This document shows, one piece after another, positions 58,353 through 64,000 of a DNA stretch of 64,000 bases. The notes beneath the pieces are model-generated. The model did no database searches and had not been told where the DNA came from. It saw nothing but the letters and a program-made list of their open reading frames with translations. A program made the position numbers and the translations under genes. Each line of letters starts with the position of its first letter. The first letter of the stretch is position 1. The stretch is from Pseudorhodoferax sp032153935 (lineage in GTDB: Bacteria > Pseudomonadota > Gammaproteobacteria > Burkholderiales > Burkholderiaceae_C). The DNA lies in assembly GCF_964253035.1 (NCBI RefSeq), contig NZ_CAXUQL020000001.1, positions 2,604,001-2,668,000 on the forward strand, read 5' to 3'.

Positions 58353-59756
58353 ATGGCTGAATTCAAGGAAATCTCGCCCAACGCGCCGATTGGCGCGCAT
58401 GTGACCAACTGGCTGGAGAACCGGTTCCCGACCGCGTTCGACGCCTACCGCGTCCACATGTCGGACTACTACGCGCCGAAGAACTTCAACTTCTGGTACA
58501 TCTTCGGCTCGCTGGCGCTGCTGGTCCTGGTGATCCAGATCGTCACCGGCATCTTCCTCGTGATGCACTACAAGCCCGATGCGAACCTCGCGTTCGCCTC
58601 GGTCGAGTACATCATGCGCGACGTGCCCTGGGGCTGGCTGATCCGCTACATGCACTCCACGGGTGCCTCGGCCTTCTTCGTGGTGGTCTACTTGCACATG
58701 TTCCGCGGCCTGCTGTATGGCTCCTACCGCAAGCCGCGCGAGCTGGTCTGGGTGTTCGGCTGCGCGATCTTCCTGTGCCTGATGGCCGAGGCCTTCATGG
58801 GCTACCTGCTGCCCTGGGGCCAGATGTCCTACTGGGGCGCCCAGGTGATCGTGAACCTGTTCGCCGCGATCCCCTTCATCGGCCCCGATCTGGCGCTGCT
58901 GATCCGCGGCGACTACGTGGTCGGTGACGCCACGCTGAACCGCTTCTTCAGCTTCCACGTGATCGCCGTGCCGCTGGTGTTGCTGGGCCTGGTGGTGGCG
59001 CACCTGCTGGCGCTGCACGATGTGGGTTCCAACAACCCCGACGGCATCGAGATCAAGGCCACCAAGGGCCCGAACGGCAAGCCGCTGGACGGCATCCCGT
59101 TCCACCCGTACTACACGGTGCACGACATCTTCGGCGTGTGCGTGTTCCTGATGGCCTTCACGGCGGTGATCTTCTTCGCCCCCGAGTTCGGTGGCTACTT
59201 CCTCGAGTACAACAACTTCATCCCGGCCGACCCGCTGAAGACGCCGGCGCACATCGCGCCCGTCTGGTACTTCACGCCGTTCTACTCGATGCTGCGCGCC
59301 ATCACGAGCGAGATGATGTATGTGCTGATCGCCTGCGTGGTGCTCGGTGCCGGCCTCATGACGCTCAAGCTGCGCCTGCCTGGTTTTGTCAAGGCGTTCA
59401 TCGTCGTCGCGGCCGTGGCCGCAGTGGCCATGATGCTGTCGATCGACGCGAAGTTCTGGGGCGTGGTCGTCATGGGCGGCGCCGTCATCATCCTGTTCTT
59501 CCTGCCCTGGCTGGACCACAGCCCGGTCAAGTCGATCCGCTACCGTCCGAGCTGGCACAAGTATGTGTATGGCGTCTTCGTCATCAACTTCGTGGTGCTG
59601 GCCTACCTGGGCGTTCAGGCTCCTTCGCCGATCGGCGAGCGGGTCTCGCAGGTCGGCACGCTGTTCTATTTCGGCTTCTTCCTGCTGATGCCCTGGTGGA
59701 GCCGCCTGGGCGAGCCCAAGCCGGTGCCCGCGCGCGTGACCTTCAACCCGCACTGA
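58353..59756 (+). CDS. petB: Cytochrome b subunit PetB of the bc1 complex
   Basis: Membrane core of ubiquinol-cytochrome c reductase, 467 residues, holding two b haems. Haem-ligand histidines lie in IRYMHSTGASAFFVVVYLHM and SFHVIAVPLVLLGLVVAHLL; the quinol-site PEF(Y/G) element appears as FFAPEFGGYFLE, with G instead of the usual W/Y after F. It is longer than mitochondrial cytochrome b (about 380 residues): extra residues at the N- and C-termini are common in this lineage. It follows petA by 15 bases. Confidence 0.97.
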   Translation: MAEFKEISPNAPIGAHVTNWLENRFPTAFDAYRVHMSDYYAPKNFNFWYIFGSLALLVLVIQIVTGIFLVMHYKPDANLAFASVEYIMRDVPWGWLIRYMHSTGASAFFVVVYLHMFRGLLYGSYRKPRELVWVFGCAIFLCLMAEAFMGYLLPWGQMSYWGAQVIVNLFAAIPFIGPDLALLIRGDYVVGDATLNRFFSFHVIAVPLVLLGLVVAHLLALHDVGSNNPDGIEIKATKGPNGKPLDGIPFHPYYTVHDIFGVCVFLMAFTAVIFFAPEFGGYFLEYNNFIPADPLKTPAHIAPVWYFTPFYSMLRAITSEMMYVLIACVVLGAGLMTLKLRLPGFVKAFIVVAAVAAVAMMLSIDAKFWGVVVMGGAVIILFFLPWLDHSPVKSIRYRPSWHKYVYGVFVINFVVLAYLGVQAPSPIGERVSQVGTLFYFGFFLLMPWWSRLGEPKPVPARVTFNPH

Positions 59757-59778
59757 GCCCACGGAACAGACGAAGACC

Positions 59779-60549
59779 ATGAAAAAGAATCTCCACGGTT
59801 TCATCGCTGGCCTGCTGCTGTCGCTGGGCCTGGCCGCCGGCACCGCGCACGCGGCCGAAGGCGGCATTGCCTGGGACAAGGCGCCGGTCAAGACCAACGA
59901 CATGGCGTCGCTGCAAAACGGTGCCAAGCTGTTCGTCAACTACTGCCTGAACTGCCACTCGGCGGCGTTCATGCGCTTCAACCGGCTGCAGGACATCGGC
60001 CTGACCGAGCAACAGATCAAGGACAACCTGCTGTTCACGACCGACAAGGTCGGCGAGACCATGAAGGCCGCGATCGACCCGCGCCAGGCCAAGGAATGGT
60101 TCGGCGCCAACCCGCCCGACCTCACGCTGATGACGCGCTCGCGCTCCGGCCATGGCGGCACGGGTGCCGACTACCTCTACACCTACCTGCGCACCTACTA
60201 CCGCGACGAGACCAAGGCGACGGGCTGGAACAACCTGGCCTTCCCCAGCGTCGGCATGCCGCACGTGCTATGGGAACTGCAGGGTGAGCGCAAGCCCGTC
60301 TTCGAGGAAATCCAGAGCCATGGCCATGCCACTGCCGTGTTCAAAGGCTGGGAGCAGGTGAAGCCGGGCACAATGACGCCCCTGCAATACGATCAGGCCG
60401 TTGGCGATCTGGTCAGCTTCATGGCCTGGATGGCCGAACCCGCACAGAACACGCGCGTGCGCGTGGGCGTCTGGGTGCTGCTGTTCCTCGCGGTCTTCTC
60501 GGTCATCACCTGGCGCCTGAACGCTGCGTTCTGGAAAGACGTCAAGTAA
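59779..60549 (+). CDS. petC: Cytochrome c1 subunit PetC of the bc1 complex
   Basis: Membrane-anchored cytochrome c1, 256 residues. Signal peptide about 1-25 (ending GTAHAAE), haem motif CLNCH in LFVNYCLNCHSAAFMRFNRL, and a C-terminal anchor (VGVWVLLFLAVFSVITWRL). The haem is attached by the ResB/CcsA system encoded at 7023-10500. A strong terminator follows at 60589. Confidence 0.96.
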   Translation: MKKNLHGFIAGLLLSLGLAAGTAHAAEGGIAWDKAPVKTNDMASLQNGAKLFVNYCLNCHSAAFMRFNRLQDIGLTEQQIKDNLLFTTDKVGETMKAAIDPRQAKEWFGANPPDLTLMTRSRSGHGGTGADYLYTYLRTYYRDETKATGWNNLAFPSVGMPHVLWELQGERKPVFEEIQSHGHATAVFKGWEQVKPGTMTPLQYDQAVGDLVSFMAWMAEPAQNTRVRVGVWVLLFLAVFSVITWRLNAAFWKDVK

Positions 60550-60588
60550 GCAGTCCATGCCCGGCAGCAGCAGGCTGCGGGCGTGATC

Positions 60589-60629
60589 AGAGTGGGTGCG
60601 GATGCCGCACCCACTCTTTTTGGTTTTTT
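60589..60629 (+). terminator. Strong intrinsic terminator after petABC
   Basis: A perfect 13-base stem, AGAGTGGGTGCGG (60589-60601) with CCGCACCCACTCT (60605-60617), a 3-base loop and TTTTTGGTTTTTT. It ends about 14 bases before the sspA start codon, leaving room only for the GGAG ribosome-binding site. Confidence 0.85.
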
Positions 60630-60643
60630 AGGAGTCTTCTCTC

Positions 60644-61255
60644 ATGATGGTCTTGTACTCGGGAACGACCTGCCCCTTCTCCCACCGTTGCCGCTTCGTG
60701 TTGTTCGAAAAGGGCATGGATTTCGAAATCCGCGACGTCGATCTCTACAACAAGCCAGAAGACATCAGCGTCATGAACCCGTACGGCCAGGTCCCCATCC
60801 TGGTCGAGCGCGACCTGATCCTGTACGAGTCGAACATCATCAACGAGTACATCGACGAGCGCTTCCCGCACCCGCAGCTGATGCCCGGCGACCCGGTGGA
60901 CCGCGCCCGCGTGCGCCTGTTCCTGCTCAACTTCGAGAAGGAACTCTTCGTGCACGTCAGCCTGCTTGAGAACCGTGCCTCCAAAGGCAACGAGAAGGCG
61001 CTGGAAAAGGCCCGTGCCCACATCCGCGACCGCCTCACGCAGCTGGCCCCGGTGTTCCTCAAGAACAAGTACATGTTGGGCGAGAACTTCTCGATGCTGG
61101 ACGTGGCCATCGCCCCGCTGCTGTGGCGCCTGGACTTCTACGGCATCGACCTCAGCAAGAACGCGGCGCCGCTGCTCAAGTACGCCGAGCGCATCTTCTC
61201 GCGCCCGGCCTACATCGAAGCACTGACGCCGTCCGAAAAGGTCATGCGCAAGTAA
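60644..61255 (+). CDS. sspA: Stringent starvation protein A (GST-fold regulator)
   Basis: RNA polymerase-associated regulator with a glutathione S-transferase fold, 203 residues. The N-terminal thioredoxin domain is MVLYSGTTCPFSHRCRFVLF, with the conserved NPYGQVPILVERDLILYES, and the helical C-domain contains YMLGENFSMLDVAIAPLLWR. A GGAG Shine-Dalgarno precedes ATG 60644. It lies directly beyond a strong terminator, so an internal promoter or read-through is needed. sspB follows 19 bases later. Confidence 0.95.
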   Translation: MMVLYSGTTCPFSHRCRFVLFEKGMDFEIRDVDLYNKPEDISVMNPYGQVPILVERDLILYESNIINEYIDERFPHPQLMPGDPVDRARVRLFLLNFEKELFVHVSLLENRASKGNEKALEKARAHIRDRLTQLAPVFLKNKYMLGENFSMLDVAIAPLLWRLDFYGIDLSKNAAPLLKYAERIFSRPAYIEALTPSEKVMRK

Positions 61256-61274
61256 GCACGGGAAGCTGGACCGG

Positions 61275-61784
61275 ATGAACGCGCTCGACGCCACTTCCAC
61301 CCGCCCGTACCTGATCCGGGCGCTCTACGAATGGTGCACCGACAACGGCTTCACGCCGTACATCGCGGTGCTGGTGGACGAGACCGTGCAGGTGCCGCGC
61401 GAATACGTCAAGGACGGTGAGATCGTGCTGAACGTGAGCTTCGACGCCACCAGCGCGCTCAAGCTCGGCAACGACTTCATCGAGTTCAAGGCGCGCTTCG
61501 CGGGCACCGCCCGCGAGATCCTCGTGCCCATCGGCCGCGTGATCGCCATCTACGCCCGCGAGAACGGGCAGGGGATGGCCTTCCCCTCGCCGGTGGCTGC
61601 CGCCGCTGCGCCCGAGGCCGCACCGGCCCCTGCCGGCGCGCCTTTGCCAGCCGAGGCGCCCGATGACAAGGCGCCCAAGGTGCTGCAGCTCGCGCCGGTC
61701 GAATCCGCTGACGAGGGCGCCGAGCCCGAGCCGCCCAAGCCCGGCGGTGGCGCGCCCCGCCCGGCGCTCAAGCGCGTCAAGTGA
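61275..61784 (+). CDS. sspB: ClpXP protease specificity-enhancing factor SspB
   Basis: Adaptor delivering ssrA-tagged proteins to ClpXP, 169 residues. The conserved fold spans STRPYLIRALYEWCTDNGFT to FKARFAGTAREILVPIGRV and AIYARENGQGMAFP. A flexible alanine/proline-rich linker follows, ending in the ClpX-binding-like tail PRPALKRVK. Typical sspA-sspB operon. Confidence 0.95.
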   Translation: MNALDATSTRPYLIRALYEWCTDNGFTPYIAVLVDETVQVPREYVKDGEIVLNVSFDATSALKLGNDFIEFKARFAGTAREILVPIGRVIAIYARENGQGMAFPSPVAAAAAPEAAPAPAGAPLPAEAPDDKAPKVLQLAPVESADEGAEPEPPKPGGGAPRPALKRVK

Positions 61785-61789
61785 CCGCG

Positions 61790-61799
61790 TAGAATCGCC
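61790..61799 (+). promoter_or_regulatory. Putative -10 region for tRNA-Thr (TAGAATCGCC)
   Basis: TAGAAT ends 14 bases before the first base of the tRNA, the right distance for a start a few bases upstream of the mature end. The decamer matches the ones upstream of metK and cytochrome c4. A -35 hexamer is not obvious. Confidence 0.4.
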
Positions 61800-61809
61800 G
61801 CTGGTTTTC

Positions 61810-61885
61810 GCCGATTTAGCTCAGTTGGTAGAGCACCCGCCTTGTAAGCGGACGGTCGTCAGTTCGATTCCGACAATCGGCACCA
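61810..61885 (+). tRNA. tRNA-Thr (anticodon TGT)
   Basis: Full cloverleaf of 76 bases with encoded CCA. Acceptor GCCGATT pairs with AATCGGC; the D-arm is GCTCAGTTGGTAGAGC; the anticodon loop is CTTGTAA, giving TGT (threonine, ACA codons); the T-arm contains GTTCGATTCC (with T-stem pairs partly from GTCAG and CCGAC). One anticodon-stem pair (CCCGC/GCGGA) is mismatched at its outer end. Its 3' end is the apparent attachment site of the island that follows. Confidence 0.96.
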
Positions 61886-61909
61886 CCGGACAGTCTCAGG
61901 ACGTCCCAC

Positions 61910-61946
61910 AACCCGCATGCCGGCCCGGCATTGCGGGTTTTTTCTT
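61910..61946 (+). terminator. Intrinsic terminator after tRNA-Thr
   Basis: AACCCGCATGCCGG (61910-61923) pairs with CCCGGCATTGCGGGTT (61924-61939), with one bulge, followed by TTTTTTCTT. It would terminate the tRNA transcript. Confidence 0.65.
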
Positions 61947-61967
61947 GGCTATGCAGTGCCACTGCGT

Positions 61968-63037
61968 GCCATGGGCCAGCGTTTCGGCGGCAAACAGAAG
62001 TTGCTGGTGGTGGGTGTACCCCGAGGTCAGTCTGGCAAAGGCCCGCAAGCGACGCGAGCAGGCGCGAGAAGGAGCAGACGCACGTGGCCGAGACCGTCAA
62101 CACCTTCGGCGCCGTGGCGATGGAGTGGCATGCGATGAGGGCCAAACGCGGTGAAGCCGCCACGACCACGGGCAAGCGTCTGGCCCACCTCGAAACCCAT
62201 GTGCTCCCCGAGATCGGCGGTCGGCCCATCGAAGACCTCAAGCCTTCCGAGGTGTTGGCGATGCTGAACAAGGTCGTCGACGGCGGCAGTGCCTACACGG
62301 CCACCCGTCTGCGTGAGATCTGCGGCCAGATCTTTCGCTATGCCATCGCCACGGACCGCGCCGACCGCAACCCGGCGGGCGATCTGCGTGGTGCGTTGGA
62401 GGTTCCGCGGGTCAAGCACCGGCCGGCGTTGACAACGCGGCGCGAGTTCGGCGAGTTCCTGCGCAACCTGCTGACCTACGAAAACTGCCAGCCGATGACC
62501 AGGCTGGCGGCCCGCCTCGCGGTGCTGACGTGGACCAGGCCGGTCGAGCTGCGCACGGTGCGGTGGGAGCACTTCGACCTTGAAGCCAGGGAGTGGCGGG
62601 TTCCGGCCGCGAACATGAAGGAGGGCAAGCACCTGCAAGCCCACACGGTGCCGTTATCCGCTCAGGCTTTGTCGGTACTTGCCGAACTGCGAGCGCTCAA
62701 TGGGGAGCGTGGGCAGTGGCTGTTTCCAGGCAACCACGGTGCCGACAGCATCATGAGCGAAAACACCTTGAACTTGCTGTTCAAGCGGATGGGCTACGAG
62801 GGAAAGCAGAGCCACCATGGGCTGCGAGCCTCAGCGCGTAGCCAGCTGTCTGAGCGGGGCTGGTCAGCGGCGGCGCTGGAGACGCAGTGGACCATGCGGA
62901 GCGGAGCAAGGTCGTGGCCGCCTATGCACGCAGTGAGCATCTCGTCGAGCGGCGGAAGATCATGGGACGATTGGGGCGGGCTGGTCGCTGCGATGGAGCG
63001 CGGTGACAACGTTGTGCCGTTGCGGCCGGCAGCGTAG
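61968..63037 (+). pseudogene. Degraded P4-type tyrosine integrase
   Basis: Pieces of one integrase are found in three frames. Frame 1: RFGGKQKLLVVG (near 61980-62015, end of the N-terminal DUF4102 domain). Frame 2: YPEVSLAKARKRREQAREG (from about 62017). Frame 3: from about 62083, the core-binding and most of the catalytic domain (VLPEIGGRPIEDL, RYAIATDRADRNPAGDLRGA, RPVELRTVRWEH, HTVPLSAQ, HHGLRASA). Near 62888 the frame shifts again; DHAERSKVVAAYARSEHLVE follows in another frame with the likely catalytic tyrosine. About 70 bases later it returns to frame 3 for the tail GGLVAAMERGDNVVPLRPAA, stop at 63037. The first 40-60 residues are missing. Roughly 370 residues are still open in frame 3. 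Confidence 0.85.
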
Positions 63038-63232
63038 AGCTTGCTGTAGTCCATGCAACCGGTTCACATGACGCGCCTGATACTCAAAGAATTCCCCGAG
63101 TGCGAGTAATCCAATCTCTTTGGCGAATTTCCCTTGTTGGACTCAAATAGTCAGAGATTCTTTAGTGAGCAAGGCCGAAAAAAACCCCGGATGAAGAAGC
63201 ATATTGCGTATAAGTAGGGGGAATCACGCAAA
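63038..63232. other. AT-richer intergenic region beyond the integrase remnant
   Basis: About 195 bases with low GC content and no supported gene. It contains runs such as GAAAAAAACCCC and the -10-like word TATAAG near 63210. Nothing functional can be assigned. Confidence 0.4.
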
Positions 63233-64000
63233 CTACCAGAAGGCTGCTACTGCACTGCGAAAAAAAAGGAAGAAACCAAAAATGTACGTAACTGGTTTTA
63301 TCCACCCGATAAACTCAATGATGCGATCCGTCACCAGATGCTGAAAAGACAGTGCTGGTCGTTTATCAAGGTCCCTGAGCGTGCTTCCTGGCGATGCCAA
63401 CGGCGCCCAGTACTTTCTCATAAAATCGTCACCACTAAAGTAATGACTGTGCCCTCCAGGGAAAAACCGATTCTTGAAAAGCTTATCTTGGAAGCCGAAG
63501 AAACCGACTTTTCCCGCCATCCCTCCGCCAAGTACAACGGCCTGACTCAAATAGAGAACGTAGTCATCATCCCCGCAATCGTTGACCACGCGAATTCCCG
63601 CATTGTTAAAAGAAGAAAAGTCAAAGGACATTGGTAAGATGCTGCCGCCCAGAACCACTGTATGCACAGGAACCTCTCGGTTCTTTAGTATCCGCTTTAG
63701 GGCGCGGACAACCAAGTATGTTCCAAAGCTGTGGCAGTAAATGGCAAAGGACTTATCTTTATCTGAATCAAAAAGTTTGCAAAGCTTTCTCTCCAGGATG
63801 ACGATCTGAATCCAACGAAGTGGGGGGATTAGAAGAGAAAGTACAGAGAAAATTCCGTACTTGTAAGCATGAGCCGATACTGGACCAACCACCTCTGCGA
63901 CCAGTCGTGCGAGCCGCCCCTGCCACGCGCCAAAGGTTTGCACGCCATGAACTGTAATCAATCCAAACTTTTCATCATTGACGGAGCGTTTCAGGCGAGA
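63233..64000 (-). CDS. Alpha/beta-hydrolase-like protein with C-terminal membrane segment (partial)
   Basis: Partial gene on the minus strand, open to the window edge, so the N-terminus is missing; 255 residues are visible. An oxyanion-type HG is in FGLITVHGVQTFGAW (visible residues 12-26), a nucleophile elbow is CHSFGTYL (H90, S91; the usual first glycine is replaced by C), and candidate acid and base are in VVNDCGDDDYV and FPGGHSHYF. A hydrophobic segment (about residues 49-69) sits between, and the C-terminus is a membrane-like stretch (WIKPVTYIFGFFLFFRSAVA). Base composition is much less GC-rich than neighbours, indicating transfer. Function unknown; it could be an esterase, lipase or a defence effector, without direct evidence. 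Confidence 0.75.
   Translation of the reverse strand, partial: SRLKRSVNDEKFGLITVHGVQTFGAWQGRLARLVAEVVGPVSAHAYKYGIFSVLSLLIPPLRWIQIVILERKLCKLFDSDKDKSFAIYCHSFGTYLVVRALKRILKNREVPVHTVVLGGSILPMSFDFSSFNNAGIRVVNDCGDDDYVLYLSQAVVLGGGMAGKVGFFGFQDKLFKNRFFPGGHSHYFSGDDFMRKYWAPLASPGSTLRDLDKRPALSFQHLVTDRIIEFIGWIKPVTYIFGFFLFFRSAVAAFW

Larger units (their letters stand above)
61882..64000. mobile_element. Left end of a tRNA-Thr-associated genomic island (partial)
   Basis: Begins at the 3' end of the tRNA-Thr gene, which sits beside a P4-type integrase remnant, the usual arrangement for integrative elements. Downstream base composition is clearly lower in GC than the rest of the window from about 63040 on, with TAA/ATT-rich stretches. 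The island continues past the window edge, so the distal attachment repeat (a copy of the tRNA 3' end) cannot be seen. Because the integrase is decayed, the element is probably no longer mobile by itself. Confidence 0.7.

Noticed and set aside
61816..62271. Minus-strand open frame over the tRNA and integrase start
   Set aside because: It crosses the tRNA gene and antisense integrase sequence, so it is not a gene.
63338..63637. Plus-strand open frame of about 99 codons in the island
   Set aside because: It is antisense to the hydrolase-like gene, which has recognisable motifs.

Overview
The window is GC-rich, densely packed chromosomal core DNA from a betaproteobacterium, most likely order Burkholderiales, family Comamonadaceae or a close relative. 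The assignment rests on gene order: gltBD followed by the Mla lipid-transport operon, an ABC-2 exporter, ibaG, murA and the his operon leading into tatABC; pilMNOPQ followed by aroK-aroB; system II (ResB/ResC) cytochrome c maturation beside a cytochrome c4; and petABC followed by sspA-sspB. It is not a strain-level identification.

Layout. 1-6184: on the minus strand a YbbAP-like ABC transporter (permease cut by the window edge), a Bcr/CflA-type drug exporter, metK and engB, with lpxL-type acyltransferase on the plus strand. 6256-12178: a periplasmic redox block of cytochrome c4, resB, ccsA, msrP and msrQ. 12117-16484: lysA and lptM (minus), cyaY (plus) and penicillin-binding protein 1A (minus). 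16769-25458: pilMNOPQ, an unusual Ig-like lipoprotein, aroK and aroB. 25464-28755: dgt, a DUF1415 gene, a methyltransferase and a REP-associated (Y1) transposase. 28945-35180: gltB and gltD. 35272-42538: mlaFEDACB, ABC exporter genes, ibaG and murA. 42535-50552: hisGDCBHA, a hexose-6-phosphate mutarotase-like gene, hisFIE and a small membrane protein. 50563-53742: hinT, tatABC and, convergently, a DegS/DegQ-type protease. 54028-57580: an MHS-type transporter, a Nif3-like gene, pdxA and mscL (minus). 57738-61784: petABC, sspA, sspB.

How the genes work together. Many products belong to the cell envelope. Tat exports folded redox proteins such as MsrP and the Rieske protein; ResB/CcsA attaches haem to cytochrome c4 and cytochrome c1; Mla, LptM, LpxL, PBP1A and MurA maintain the outer membrane and wall; PilMNOPQ is the alignment complex and secretin of type IV pili.

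The accessory part starts at the tRNA-Thr(TGT) gene at 61810-61885. Directly downstream lies a decayed P4-type tyrosine integrase with several frameshifts, including an apparently compensating pair that scrambles the segment carrying the catalytic tyrosine. After it come AT-richer DNA and a divergently oriented alpha/beta-hydrolase-like gene with a C-terminal membrane segment that runs off the window. This looks like the left end of a genomic island and is the most interesting region, together with the Ig-like lipoprotein inserted between pilQ and aroK. No rRNA, CRISPR array or complete insertion sequence was seen, and no gene-free stretch exceeds about 300 bases.
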